Origin: Denitromonas halophila
GTDB lineage: Bacteria > Pseudomonadota > Gammaproteobacteria > Burkholderiales > Rhodocyclaceae
Assembly: GCF_007625155.1 (NCBI RefSeq)
Contig: NZ_VMNK01000016.1
Span: 1-64,000, forward strand
Reading direction: 5' to 3'
DNA length: 64,000 nt
The stretch's first letter is position 1, and each line of letters begins with the position of its first letter. Position numbers and translations under genes: made by a program. Below are positions 36,154 through 45,600 of this stretch, piece after piece. The notes beneath the pieces were generated by a model. It saw only the letters and a program-made list of their open reading frames with translations. It did not search any database and was not told the origin of the DNA.

Positions 36154-36669
36154 ATGCGATTCGGCAATACTTCCACCTTCGCAATTGATTGCGTACATGA
36201 AGCCATTCCAAACGAACGGGGATGGGTTTTTGGCCGTATGTGCATTTGGGCTGGCGGGCTGCAACTAGGTGATTTCGAAGAACCATCGTGCATGCTCAAT
36301 GTTACTGGCGGCCATCTTGAGGGTGTGATGGGAAGGCTTCAGGCTCTGGAGGAGCCATCATTCGAAGATTTGACGCATGCCCAGTTGTACGAGCTACTCG
36401 ATAGGGCCATCTACTGCGATGACGACAGAACACCCGCCCAGGTGGCCGCAGATGCGGAGAGGTACTTCAAGTTTGACCTCCTCACAAATGGGGGCGAGTC
36501 ATTTGATAGATTCAAATCTTTCATCGCCATAGCGAATGGTCAGGTTCGAATACTCTTCACTGAGTTGTCGTCAGAGCCGGTTGGCGTGTGCGTGGACTTG
36601 GCTGAGTTTGTAGCAACCGTCACAGCATTCCTTGGCTGGCTAAAGGTGGAGGCAAAGAATGCCGGCTAA
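36154..36669 (+). CDS. Imm42-like immunity protein, cassette-encoded
   Basis: 171 residues from ATG 36154. MRFGNTSTFAIDCVHEAIPN, the GWVFGRMCIWAGGLQLGDFE strand pair and TLAQLYELLD-like helix (LTHAQLYELLDRAIYCDDDR) resemble the Imm42 family, thought to neutralise polymorphic toxins. I hold this as probable, not certain. An ATG at 36133 inside the IS end would add seven residues. The gene now sits directly beside the IS right end, so the IS may influence its transcription. Confidence 0.6.
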   Translation: MRFGNTSTFAIDCVHEAIPNERGWVFGRMCIWAGGLQLGDFEEPSCMLNVTGGHLEGVMGRLQALEEPSFEDLTHAQLYELLDRAIYCDDDRTPAQVAADAERYFKFDLLTNGGESFDRFKSFIAIANGQVRILFTELSSEPVGVCVDLAEFVATVTAFLGWLKVEAKNAG

Positions 36670-36753
36670 CCAGTCCGTCAACGGGACGCCAAAATGCTGC
36701 GCATTTTGGTTCCCTCCGCTGCGCTCCGGCGCCCGTTACGTCCAACGTTGGGC
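36664..36753 (+). other. attC recombination site 11
   Basis: Inverse core GGCTAAC (36664-36670), overlapping the stop of the gene before, and core GTTGGGC (36747-36753). The interior dyad is CCAAAATGC/GCATTTTGG. Confidence 0.85.
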
Positions 36754-36759
36754 ATCAAT

Positions 36760-37071
36760 ATGAGCAAACCATGGACCGAGCGTCACGGAGGTCTTTGGCT
36801 CAACCGAGCGCGGACATCCGACAAGCTCGTGGCGGAGGAGTACGACGAGAAGCACGAAGCATTTACGTTGATCTGGCAGCGCGCTTCTGATGGTCATTTC
36901 CAGGTCGAGTATCTGATCAAAGGTAAAGAGCATCGTGACCCACAATGGTCTTTGCCCTTCTGGGGAAACATTGCCGGTCAAGGAATCTTCGGAACGCTGG
37001 GCGACGCGCAGGCACATTTGAAAGCAGTTGCCGCTGAACCTCACCGGAGGGTTGCTGATGCCCAACAATAG
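36760..37071 (+). CDS. Cassette-encoded hypothetical protein
   Basis: 103 residues from ATG 36760 (MSKPWTERHGGLWLNRARTS), seven bases after the attC core. Upstream in-frame codons would read through the attC. Mostly charged, with aromatic residues (PQWSLPFWGNIAGQGIFGTL). The stop lies inside the next attC. No family recognised. Confidence 0.6.
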   Translation: MSKPWTERHGGLWLNRARTSDKLVAEEYDEKHEAFTLIWQRASDGHFQVEYLIKGKEHRDPQWSLPFWGNIAGQGIFGTLGDAQAHLKAVAAEPHRRVADAQQ

Positions 37072-37131
37072 CTTCCAGCCGACCGGCCACTCGCTGCGCT
37101 CGCGGCCGCCGGCTGAAGCTCGGCGTTAGGG
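37060..37131 (+). other. attC recombination site 12
   Basis: Inverse core GCCCAAC (37060-37066) and core-like GTTAGGG (37125-37131). The stems are CCAGCCGACCGGCC/GGCCGCCGGCTG. Confidence 0.83.
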
Positions 37132-37141
37132 CTTATCCCAG

Positions 37142-37474
37142 ATGACATTTGGCACTCAAAAATATTTGCCTCTTGTTTTTGGGGCGTTATCCATCATTAG
37201 CGCGGCCTTACTGCTCTTCATTATGTTCAAGGCTGGGTGTGCTGGCGACTCAAAAGGCGGCTCACTCGGTGATCCTGTTCGCGCCCTGCAATTAGAAAGT
37301 TTTGGCCTGCTTCCTTTGTTTCTCAGCGCGGCTTCTGGTGGTGCTGCAATCGGCTTGATGTCAAAATCAATCCATCGTGTTGCACATGGGCTGGGCTTCG
37401 CATTGTTCATGCTCTTTTGCTTATGGTTGGCTAGTATGCAATTCGAGATTGAGGGCGTTCAATCATGCTTCTAG
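37142..37474 (+). CDS. Cassette-encoded membrane protein
   Basis: 110 residues with three hydrophobic segments: about 8-30 (PLVFGALSIISAALLLFIMF), 55-75 (LLPLFLSAASGGAAIGLM) and 83-98 (GLGFALFMLFCLWLAS). No signal cleavage site or known domain. It ends just before the next attC inverse core. Confidence 0.62.
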   Translation: MTFGTQKYLPLVFGALSIISAALLLFIMFKAGCAGDSKGGSLGDPVRALQLESFGLLPLFLSAASGGAAIGLMSKSIHRVAHGLGFALFMLFCLWLASMQFEIEGVQSCF

Positions 37475-37532
37475 CCCTAACCTTACATTCGAGAGGGACT
37501 GGCTACGCCAGCCCCTCAATTCAACGTTATAA
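37475..37532 (+). other. attC recombination site 13 (short, atypical core)
   Basis: CCCTAAC at 37475-37481, and GTTATAA at 37526-37532 after TTCAAC. The stem GAGAGGGACTGGC/GCCAGCCCCTC is clear. At 58 bp it is one of the shortest sites. Confidence 0.65.
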
Positions 37533-37790
37533 AGCTCTAGAAGTTTACATTGTTATAAACAAGGTCTGCAGTAGCATTTAGTTAAACGTACTTTTAACCT
37601 ATCGCAGCAGTTAGTAAATAATAAAATTTGGCATCGGAGGCTTCGCATTCGGTGCTAATGAGTAAAAAATAAATTATCGGTAACTTTCGTGTTCTATTGT
37701 GGGTTGCCACTAAGTGAGTGCAAGCAATCGTTAACTTTAGTATTCTTACATTCGTAATATTAACCAGCAACGTGTCATTTAAGGCCGCTG
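37533..37790 (+). other. Gene-less AT-rich cassette body
   Basis: 258 bp between two attC sites, strongly AT-rich, with many stop codons in every frame and no supported gene on either strand. Cassettes without a reading frame are known in large arrays and may carry a promoter or small RNA. I see no convincing terminator or promoter pair here. Confidence 0.55.
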
Positions 37791-37892
37791 TTATAACAAG
37801 GCGCTAAACCGGATTGCTAAAAGCGTCATTTCTTTTGCAAAAAAACGCAAAAGAACTGCCACTTCCAGCAACAGGTTAGCTTAGCGTTAGCC
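37791..37892 (+). other. attC recombination site 14 (AT-rich, Vibrio-like)
   Basis: Inverse core TTATAAC (37791-37797) and core GTTAGCC (37886-37892), 102 bp. The interior dyad is TTCTTTTGC/GCAAAAGAA. Its sequence differs from all other sites here and looks imported with its AT-rich cassette. Confidence 0.85.
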
Positions 37893-37909
37893 GTCATTAA
37901 TTAGATCCA

Positions 37910-38248
37910 ATGGCTTCTCTCTACCTCCAACTTGCGCTACTCCTGGGCCTTCCGGCTATTTATGTCTTGGCAGCTTTAGTCTTTGCCTGGCCGGGCCTCA
38001 ACAGGCCATGGCTATTCGTCGCCGCCAGCGTTATCTTCCTTTACGTTACATATTTCTGTGTGCTCTATCTCGTAACTCCGCAGGGCGGGGGCTACTTTTT
38101 GGAGCAATCACAAAGTGGCAGCCCCAGCAAAGAACAAGGCGGCGAGGTGATTTCGTTCTTCTTGCAACCGTATCTCAAGCCCATGCTTCTGTTTTCGTGT
38201 TTAGCGCTTCCGCTGCTCTGGGGCGCCATAAAGTTGTTTCGCCGCTAG
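37910..38248 (+). CDS. Cassette-encoded membrane protein
   Basis: 112 residues with three probable membrane spans: about 6-28 (QLALLLGLPAIYVLAALVFA), 34-56 (LFVAASVIFLYVTYFCVLYL) and 90-107 (PMLLFSCLALPLLWGAI). The intervening loop is glycine- and serine-rich. No family recognised. Confidence 0.62.
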   Translation: MASLYLQLALLLGLPAIYVLAALVFAWPGLNRPWLFVAASVIFLYVTYFCVLYLVTPQGGGYFLEQSQSGSPSKEQGGEVISFFLQPYLKPMLLFSCLALPLLWGAIKLFRR

Positions 38249-38267
38249 CTATGGCTTCCACAGTGCC

Positions 38268-38348
38268 GGCTAACATTGCGGTCAAAGCCGCTCCCTCCGG
38301 TCGCTGGACGTCCCGCAAGCGGGCCGCCCTTTACCTAAAACGTTCGGC
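38268..38348 (+). other. attC recombination site 15
   Basis: Inverse core GGCTAAC (38268-38274) and core-like GTTCGGC (38342-38348); the C at position four is a departure. Its left half matches the GCGGTCAA-GCCGCTCCCTCCGGTCGCTGGACG type. Confidence 0.78.
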
Positions 38349-38394
38349 GCCAGACAATGGGGACAATTTTTGATCACTTACCGGGGAAAAATTA

Positions 38395-38763
38395 ATGAAA
38401 AACTTCGAAGCAATTCACGATTTTGGCGATGAATGGAGAGGATCTGAAAACTTTGAGGTTTCAGAAGTTGGGCACTACTTATTTTCTGCATGGGTTACTT
38501 ATAAATCACCGGAATATGGGACGCAGAGAGAAAGTTGCATAGTTCATATATTTAGAAATGGAATGCAAGATGGAGAAATAGACATCCATTCAAGTGGCGA
38601 ACTGCAAAACGAAACTCACCACCTAGGTTTTTCTCCGAAATGGCAAAAATATAAGTTCTCAAAGGACGATGGCGCCTTTGTTGTTCTCGGCGCCTCCCCA
38701 AAAATGGGCGGCGAATATACTGTGAGGATTATTCCAAATAGCAAAAAGGCAAGCTTCCGCTAA
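38395..38763 (+). CDS. Cassette-encoded hypothetical protein
   Basis: 122 residues; ATG preceded by GGGGAAAAATTA. Beta-rich: MKNFEAIHDFGDEWRGSENF, then YLFSAWVTYKSPEYGT and GGEYTVRIIPNSKKASFR. AT-rich. No signal peptide and no family recognised. It is the last gene of the right array. Confidence 0.62.
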   Translation: MKNFEAIHDFGDEWRGSENFEVSEVGHYLFSAWVTYKSPEYGTQRESCIVHIFRNGMQDGEIDIHSSGELQNETHHLGFSPKWQKYKFSKDDGAFVVLGASPKMGGEYTVRIIPNSKKASFR

Positions 38764-38779
38764 TTGTGCGAGGCATGTC

Positions 38780-38846
38780 GCCTAACACTGCGGTCAAGGC
38801 CGCTCCCTTCGGTCGCTGGACGCTGCGCGATAAAGCTCCGCGCAGC
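38780..38846 (+). other. Truncated attC site 16 (last of right array)
   Basis: Inverse core GCCTAAC (38780-38786) and the left three quarters of the 3123-type site, including GCTGGACGCTGCGCGATAAA, matching to CCGCGCAGC. The right arm and core are missing. Ten bases later a REP-like sequence begins. Confidence 0.78.
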
Positions 38847-38856
38847 AACTGCGCCA

Positions 38857-38881
38857 GGGTCAGGTCTTGAAATACGACATT
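38857..38881. repeat. REP-like fragment, one arm
   Basis: GGGTCAGGTCTTGAAATAC and the next five bases are identical to the left arm of the element at 3218. No matching right arm was found nearby. It follows the broken attC and may mark the deletion that truncated it. Confidence 0.6.
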
Positions 38882-39018
38882 TTCATCGAGCCGTTCTTTT
38901 GAAGTTGTGCCAGCGAGGTTGAATTCAACAAGCGGCGAGCAGCACAAAACATGCGTTTGACATTTTCAATGAAAGCGTTACGCTTCACCTCTGGTCCCAA
39001 ATGCAGAGCGTCGAAGAT

Positions 39019-39477
39019 ATGTTTCATTGCACGTTCAAACTCAACGATGAAGCACTGAGCATGTTCAAGGTCGGGGCCCTCGCGCTCCCGGCTTTCTCTG
39101 GCCTCGGCACAGCTGCAAACAACCGCGCCAAGGCCTGCACGGTGGGCGTCGGCCCGATCCCGCCTGGCACCTACTACATCTTCGACCGCGAGTCCGGCGG
39201 CCTGCTCGGTCCGCTCAGAGACTTCTTTACGGGTCGGGACGATTGGTTTGCGCTGTACGCCGTAGATGGCCGCATTGACGACGAAACCTTTTGCGACGCG
39301 GTCAAACGCGGCAATTTCCGACTGCACCCGAAAGGACGACTTGGACGAAGCGAAGGCTGCGTGGTGATTGACCGTGCCGCAGACTACGTCCATCTACGCA
39401 GCCTGCTCAAAAGCGCTCGCCCACAAGCGGTGCCTGGCGCTTCCGTGCAGGCTTATGGCAGCTTGGTGGTGGCATGA
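39019..39477 (+). CDS. DUF2778/Tlde1-like L,D-transpeptidase-type toxin candidate
   Basis: 152 residues from ATG 39019 (MFHCTFKLNDEALSMFKVGA). Family landmarks: a serine/proline-type opening LPAFSGLG, VGPIPPGTYYIFDRESGGLL, DDWFALYAVDG, and the catalytic-type motif FRLHPKGRLGRSEGCVVID (His, then Ser-x-Gly-Cys). Tlde1 effectors are exported by type VI secretion and attack the peptidoglycan of rival cells. No secretion genes are in the window, so delivery is unproven. It overlaps the next small membrane protein by four bases. Confidence 0.75.
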   Translation: MFHCTFKLNDEALSMFKVGALALPAFSGLGTAANNRAKACTVGVGPIPPGTYYIFDRESGGLLGPLRDFFTGRDDWFALYAVDGRIDDETFCDAVKRGNFRLHPKGRLGRSEGCVVIDRAADYVHLRSLLKSARPQAVPGASVQAYGSLVVA

Positions 39478-39725
39478 AACCCAGCACGATCGCCACCATG
39501 AGCTCGGCCACACTGGCACTCACCTATGTACAGATGCGTTTGTGGCTTGCCAGTGATTGGTCGGAGGCAACCTGGAGCTGGATCAACGCCCGACTATCTG
39601 ATGGCGCTGATCCCGGCCTGGCGTCTGATGTCGAGCTGATTGCCGCACTTATCTGCACGCTTACGGTGTCACTGGCGGTGGTGTTGGGCGCCCGTATCCT
39701 GCTTGGCGGACGCCAAAAAAAATAA
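39474..39725 (+). CDS. Small membrane protein, candidate immunity partner
   Basis: 83 residues; the ATG overlaps the stop of the Tlde1-like gene (ATGA), so translation is coupled. It has hydrophobic segments at about 8-26 (MSSATLALTYVQMRLWLASD, amphipathic) and 51-73 (DVELIAALICTLTVSLAVVL). Toxin-immunity pairs are usually encoded this way, and Tlde1 immunity proteins act in the periplasm or membrane. No sequence family is recognised, so the role is inferred from position. Confidence 0.55.
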   Translation: MKPSTIATMSSATLALTYVQMRLWLASDWSEATWSWINARLSDGADPGLASDVELIAALICTLTVSLAVVLGARILLGGRQKK

Positions 39726-39933
39726 CGACCCGCACGGGGCGACTGAATAGCTGGACGCGTCTCGTGATTTCGCATCCCCCACCGCGCCCTTCGTCGCACC
39801 CTGATACAAAACCAATCGCACTGATGCTGCATCGCAACATCGATTGCCTGTAGTGTGTGTACCGTTCATTCACCCACTTCCTGATGCCTGCGCACGCATC
39901 CGTGCCAGCGGAGCTGACGGAAAGGAGGTCGAT

Positions 39934-40995
39934 ATGCGGATCAAACCCTTCTCTAAAAGAAAGACCATCAGCCTGGCCTTGCAGGGCGGTGGCGCGCACG
40001 GGGCGTTTACCTGGGGCGTGCTCGATTACCTACTCGAAGCCGGCCAGCTCGATTTCGACGCGGTGAGCGGAACCAGCGCGGGCGCGATGAACGCGGCGGT
40101 GCTGGCGCAGGGGCTGATGGCGGGCGGGCCCGACGGGGCGCGTGAGGCGCTGGCGGCTTTCTGGAAGGCGGTGGCCAGCAGCGTGCCTTTTGATGTCACG
40201 GTGCGCACGCTCGATGGCGACAGCGGCACCCTGGCGCCGGCGATGAAAATGATGATGATGTGGGCGAGTTTCTTTTCGCCCTACGAACTCAACCCGTTTG
40301 ACCACAACCCCTTGCGCGACGTGGTGACGAAGCAGATTGACTTCGAACGCCTGCGGCGCGAGAGCCCGCTGCGCTTGTTCATTGCTGCCACCGAGGCTAA
40401 CACGGGCCGTCTGCGGCTGTTTCGTGAGCGGGAACTGACCGCCGACGCCCTGCTCGCCTCGGCCTGCCTGCCGTCGGTGCATCACAGCATCGAGATCGAT
40501 GGCGAGCACTACTGGGACGGCGGTTTCGCGGCCAATCCAGCGGTGTTCCCGTTGTTCTACACGGGCAAGAGCCGCGACATCCTGCTGGTGCTGATCAACC
40601 CCATGCGCCACAGCAAGACGCCGCGCAGCGCCGATGAGATCCGCACGCGCAGTATGGAGCTTGGCTTCAGTGCGAACTTTCTGCGCGAGATGCGCATGTT
40701 TGCGCATGCCCGCGAGTTTGCCGAACAGCAGCCGTGGTGGTCGCGCGGCCGGCTGGAGCGTCGCCTGCTGTCGACCAATTTCCATCTGATTGAAGCTTCG
40801 GAGGTGATGAGCCAGTTGTCGTCGGAATCCAAGCTGTCGGCAAGCGGGTCATTTCTCGAGCTGCTGCGCGATCTGGGCCGCGAGCGTGCTCAGCAGTGGC
40901 ACGCAGAATCGGGCCACCATGTTGGCGAGCGCCCATCGGTCGAGGTGGCCGGCCTGTTCGGTGCCCGTCCGAGCGCCGCGGAGATTCGCCCGTGA
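39934..40995 (+). CDS. Patatin-like phospholipase family protein
   Basis: 353 residues from ATG 39934, preceded by AAAGGAGGTCGAT. The oxyanion loop ALQGGGAHGAF, nucleophile elbow GTSAG (AVSGTSAGAMNAAVL) and catalytic Asp in YWDGGFAANPAVFPL complete the patatin Ser-Asp dyad. It hydrolyses phospholipids or other acyl esters. The C-terminal 100 residues are helical and basic. It stands alone between the toxin-like pair and a hypothetical gene. Confidence 0.88.
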   Translation: MRIKPFSKRKTISLALQGGGAHGAFTWGVLDYLLEAGQLDFDAVSGTSAGAMNAAVLAQGLMAGGPDGAREALAAFWKAVASSVPFDVTVRTLDGDSGTLAPAMKMMMMWASFFSPYELNPFDHNPLRDVVTKQIDFERLRRESPLRLFIAATEANTGRLRLFRERELTADALLASACLPSVHHSIEIDGEHYWDGGFAANPAVFPLFYTGKSRDILLVLINPMRHSKTPRSADEIRTRSMELGFSANFLREMRMFAHAREFAEQQPWWSRGRLERRLLSTNFHLIEASEVMSQLSSESKLSASGSFLELLRDLGRERAQQWHAESGHHVGERPSVEVAGLFGARPSAAEIRP

Positions 40996-41139
40996 CGCAC
41001 GCGTAGCGACTGTCTTCTGGTGGTGGCAGCTCGGCAGGGCTGCGGCGCTTCAACAATTGGTGGCGCACCACTAGAATGGACTCACGATTTCGTTCGCCCC
41101 CCCAGCCTACGAGACCTCCGCGCACGATCGAACACGGAC

Positions 41140-41469
41140 ATGAGAGACATTCGCGAATCCGACTGGAAGGTGCTGCGCCGCTTGCATCCGCTGGCGCTGG
41201 ATCGCTATTGCGAGCGGACGCTCGGAGAATGCGTTCAGATCGCGACAGGTGGCGCTGAATCGGCCCACGCGCGGTATCTGGCGCTCTACCGTTTGGTGCA
41301 AGCGCGCGACAAGACGCTGGGGATGGCCTTCGATAACCCGCGCCGCTCGACCGCGATCATGACGCTGATCAGCCTGGCCCGGCTGGATCTGCTGACGGCG
41401 TCCGAGCTTGACGCACTGAGCGACGAAACCCGGGAAGCGATCCTCCGGGCGCTGGAGCCGCTGGACTAG
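41140..41469 (+). CDS. Hypothetical protein
   Basis: 109 residues from ATG 41140 (MRDIRESDWKVLRRLHPLAL). Helical, with ERTLGECVQIATGG and ARYLALYRLVQARDKTLGMA; no signal or membrane span. It looks like a conserved small cytoplasmic protein, but I cannot name a family. The in-frame opening upstream lacks a good start. Confidence 0.6.
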   Translation: MRDIRESDWKVLRRLHPLALDRYCERTLGECVQIATGGAESAHARYLALYRLVQARDKTLGMAFDNPRRSTAIMTLISLARLDLLTASELDALSDETREAILRALEPLD

Positions 41470-41822
41470 CGACATCGACGACCCGGTTCTGTAGTCGCAA
41501 ACGCCCGGATTTCGCCGCAGGGATTTCGGGACGCTTGCCGCCGGCTCAACGATGATTTGATCCATGCCGACGGCGCGCAGGACGGTGGCATTGAGCGGAC
41601 GGAAGCGAGTATGGTTGCTTGAACGGATACGCTGCGGTGCGTACCACGCCGGCAACCCGGTTGAGGCAGGTCGACACGCGGGTGGGCGTCTGGCGGCCAA
41701 CCCACGCAAGGGGTAGTGCGCCTTGCCTTACTCGATGAGCGACCGTATCAAGTATTTAATTAGACATTTGGCAGACTATCCAGGCCCTCCCCTTTTTCGG
41801 CAATCCGAAGTACCCCAGCCCA
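41470..41822. other. Intergenic region, nothing recognised
   Basis: 353 bp. A minus-strand open frame of about 79 codons occurs here, but its composition looks like chance and no family is evident. AT-rich TATTTAATTAGAC near 41754 could be a promoter for the GNAT gene. Confidence 0.4.
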
Positions 41823-42329
41823 ATGAATCTGATATTGATCCGCCTGAGCGACGTCAGGCTTTCCGACATCGTAGCGTTGCACAACGACCCCGACGTCCTG
41901 CGCCACATGCCGCTCGCGGGTGCGGTGTTCGATGAAGCCGCATGTCGACAATGGGTCGAGGGCAAGGAGCATCAGTGGGTACGCAATGGCTATGGGCCTT
42001 GGGGTCTGCAGATCGATGGCGAGTTCGCGGGATGGGGCGGGTTCCAGGACGAGCGAGGCGATGCGGATTTCGCGTTGGTGCTGTCTCCGCGGCATTGGGG
42101 GCACGGGCGGGCCATCTATCAGGTGTTCATCAAGATGGCGTTCGAGGACCTGGGCCTTGCGTCCATCACGGCGCTTCTTCCGCCGAGCAGACGCCGTGCA
42201 AACGGTTTGCGCCGTTTGGGGTTTGAGGCGGATGGCGTGGTAGACATTGCCGGCGCGGTATTTCAGCGGTATCGGCTTTGGGCGCCAGCGTATGTTGCCG
42301 AACATGTCGCGAAGAACACGCCGCGCTGA
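41823..42329 (+). CDS. GNAT family N-acetyltransferase
   Basis: 168 residues. LILIRLSDVRLSDIVALHND, GPWGLQIDGEFAGWGGFQDE, then DFALVLSPRHWGHGRAIYQV holding the acetyl-CoA-binding motif A, and the NGLRRLGFEADGVV segment before the C-terminus fit the ribosomal-alanine/small-molecule GNAT group. Substrate unknown. No clear ribosome site before the ATG. Confidence 0.75.
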   Translation: MNLILIRLSDVRLSDIVALHNDPDVLRHMPLAGAVFDEAACRQWVEGKEHQWVRNGYGPWGLQIDGEFAGWGGFQDERGDADFALVLSPRHWGHGRAIYQVFIKMAFEDLGLASITALLPPSRRRANGLRRLGFEADGVVDIAGAVFQRYRLWAPAYVAEHVAKNTPR

Positions 42330-42684
42330 TCGGCGGCAAAGGCTCGCCCCAGAGCAACGAAGTCAACGCCAGACAGCCCGTAGAAATATACCCCCGGTCA
42401 TCTCCGCCGCAAGACACCGCTTGGCGAGCAGGCGGAGACTGACCCACACAGCTTTGCCATCGCGCGATCCCGCACAAACATGTGCCCGCCCCCCCATTGT
42501 GGACATCGGGTGCTCGGCTGATGGTCGGCATTACCGTCAAGGGCCTCAACATGCTCGAACAGCGCTTGTCACGGAGCACACGCGCTCGCGGGAAGAGCAG
42601 CTCAAGTCGGTGTCAATAGAATCGCCTACTACGTACCTGGCGACCGCGACCACTCAAGAAAGCATCACTTCAGCCGCTAAGTGA
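42330..42684. other. Intergenic region, nothing recognised
   Basis: 355 bp before the PAS-GGDEF-EAL gene. Open frames exist on both strands but show no protein-like composition. It probably contains the promoter of the following gene. Confidence 0.35.
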
Positions 42685-45600
42685 ATGATTGCTGATCGCG
42701 ATGTCGACACGGTCGACATCCCCCCCTTTCAAGACTCAAGCACTCAAATGACTCATGCCCGCAAGATCCTGCTGGCCTTTGTGGTGTCCGCGGTGCTGTC
42801 TACTGCCTTGCTCGGCGGTTTTTTGCATCTCAAGCTCAACGCCTGGGCCGAGGCACGGCTGGAGAAAGGGCACGCGTCATTCGTCGAAGCGATCGCCCGG
42901 AACATGAACGGCGAAATTGCTCGAAGCCAGCAGTTGCTCGAAACGGTCGCCGCCAGCGTCGAGTTCCGGCATCTGAGCGCGCTGGACCAGATTGATCTCA
43001 AACTCAATGGCATTCCGGGCAACGCAGACCTGGACAAACGGCGCATGCTGGAGCGCCTGCTCGGCAAAGATGACTTTTCAGTACTCTTCGTACTGACACC
43101 GAGCGGCGACCACTACCTCTCGCACCCCTATTCGGTTCAACGCCGACTGAAAAAATACAACCTGGCAGACCGCCCCTACTTTCAGGCGGCTCGAACGGAG
43201 CGCCGCACGGTGGTCTCCGACATGTTCGTGGGCTCTGACGGCATTCAGGCCGTGGCCATTGATGTCCCGGTACTCAACGAGGCGGGCGAGATCGTGGCCC
43301 ACGTCGGTGGCGTCAAACACCTGACCCGCTTGGCAAAGATGCTCGATGCCGAGCTGATTGCGCCCTTCGATCGTGGCTTGCTGATCGATCAAAACGGGTC
43401 GGTGATTGCCATTACCGCGGCGGCGCGACTCCCGGCGACACACAAGAACGCGGCCCTGCACGGGCGCCTGCCACCCGATGCGGCCCCATCGATGGATCGA
43501 TTCGAAGACGAAAACGGCCTGCGCTGGTTGCGCTTTCGCGCCCCACTGACGGCGGGCTGGCAATTATCGCTGATGCGTCGGGCGGATCTACTCAAGGCCG
43601 AGATCGCTCCGCAAGTTCAGAGCACGGCCCTGCTAGGCACCGCCATCGTTCTGATCAGCAGCCTGCTCGGCGTGGGCGTTGCGGTCTCACTGGCTCGACG
43701 CTGGCAGCAGGCCGATGCAGCGCTTGAAGCCGCCAAGGCGACGCTCGAAGATCAGGTCGAGGCTAGAACGGCCGAGCTCGCGCAATCGGAACAGCGCCAT
43801 CGCGCGTTGTTCGAGCACAGCCCGCTGCCCATGCTGCTGTATGACGCCAGCAGCTACGCCATCATGGAAGCCAACGACGCGGCCGTGGCGCAACTCGGTT
43901 ACACGAAACATGCCTTTCTGACGATGACGGTCCATGATCTGGTGCACAACGACACGCCGCCCCATGACATCGCGACACCCCATGAATCCAACGATGCGGC
44001 CGAACAGCGCTATCGACTGCGCAAGCAAAATGACGAACCCATAGAAACACTGGTCTGGTCCCGCCCGACCCACATCAACGGCACTCCCGCACGCATTGCC
44101 CTGATTCACGACATCACGCGTGAAGCAATGGCACAGAGAGCGCTGCAGGAAAGCGAATGGCGCTTCCGGAAAGTGTTCCAGGTCAGTCCGGTGGCGGGAT
44201 CGATCACCACACTCGAGGGGGGCCGCTACTTCGAAGTGAATGACGCCTACACGGCCGCCTTCGGCTGGTCGCGGGAGGAACTGCTGGCCGACAACGCCGT
44301 ACGCATTGGTCTATGGCCGGATCCAGATCAGCGCCTCGCCTGGGTCCAGTGTCTGCGCGAACAGAATTTTGTCTCGAACTACTCGGTACGCCTGCGCGAC
44401 AAAGGCCTGCGCCTCCACGACATTCTGATGTTCGCATCGGTCATCGACTTTGCCGGCGAGCGCTGCGTGCTGACCATGCTGCACGATGTAACGGCTCAGC
44501 GCGAGGCCGAAGCGCGAGTACGTACGCTGTCACAAGCAATCGAGCAAAGTCCGGTGTCGGTGTTGATCACCGACCGCCACTCGGTGATCGAGTATGTCAA
44601 TCACCGCTTCGAAGAAATCACCGGCTATACCGCCAACGAGGTCATCGGCAAAAAGCCGAGCGTGCTTAAGTCAGGGCAGACGCCACCCAGCCGCTACGAA
44701 GCCATGTGGGCGGCATTGAGTAATGGCAAGGCGTGGGAAGGCGAATTCCAGAATATGCGCAAGAACGGTGAGCTCTTCTGGGAGCGGGCGCATATTGCGC
44801 CGGTTTTTGACGCGGCGGGCGATCTTCGCCACTACCTGGCCGTCAAAGAAGACATTACGCATCAGAAGCGTCAGGAGGAGAAAATTCTCCGCCAGGCCCA
44901 CTTTGATCCACTCACGGATCTACCGAACCGTTTTCTCGCTCTGGACCGTCTCACCCAACTCATCAAGGAGGCGGCCCGCCAAGCCAACAAGGTTGCGGTG
45001 TTATTCATCGACCTGGACGACTTCAAGAAGATCAACGACAACCTTGGCCACGAAGCGGGCGACCACGTGTTGATCGAGGCGGCCGCCCGTCTCAGCAGCG
45101 CGGTGCGCGACGAAGACACCGTCGGGCGCCTGGGCGGTGATGAATTCATCGTCCTGCTCGGCGGACTGTCCAGCCCGGGCGACGCACTCCCCGTTGCCGA
45201 ATCGCTGATCGAACGCTTCCGTGACAGCTTCCAGCTCGACGGGCGCGAACTCATGCTGACCGCCAGTATCGGCATCGCCGTGTTTCCCGAAGACGGTGAC
45301 AATCCGGCAACGCTGCTGCGCCATGCCGACACGGCGATGTACCACTCCAAGGCCCAAGGCCGGAATATCTGCCACTTCTTCACCGACGCGATGAATCTCG
45401 GCATGTCGCGACGACTGCAGATCGAAGAACAACTCCACGGCGCGCTGGCGCGCGAAGAGTTCCAGCTCTGCTATCAACCCCTCATCAATATCGCCCGACG
45501 CGCCATCATTGGTGCCGAAGCCCTGCTGCGCTGGCGCAACCCGCGCCTTGGGGCGGTGCCCCCCGATGAGTTCATTCCCGTCGCCGAACACACCGATCTG

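Larger units (their letters stand above)
33077..38846 (+). mobile_element. Integron gene-cassette array, right block, no integrase
   Basis: Eight plus-strand cassette genes and one gene-less cassette, with nine attC sites (the last truncated), oriented like the left array. The left neighbour is serA and the right neighbour is a REP-like fragment. No tyrosine recombinase gene lies within the window, so this is a cluster of attC sites lacking an integrase (CALIN). An IS4-family element interrupts it at 34774-36141. Confidence 0.85.

Noticed and set aside
38860..39393. Minus-strand open frame of 177 codons ending in ...MSYFKT at the REP-like fragment
   Set aside because: It overlaps the Tlde1-like gene on the other strand, and its tail simply comes from the REP arm. 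A remnant of a REP-linked transposase could not be shown.
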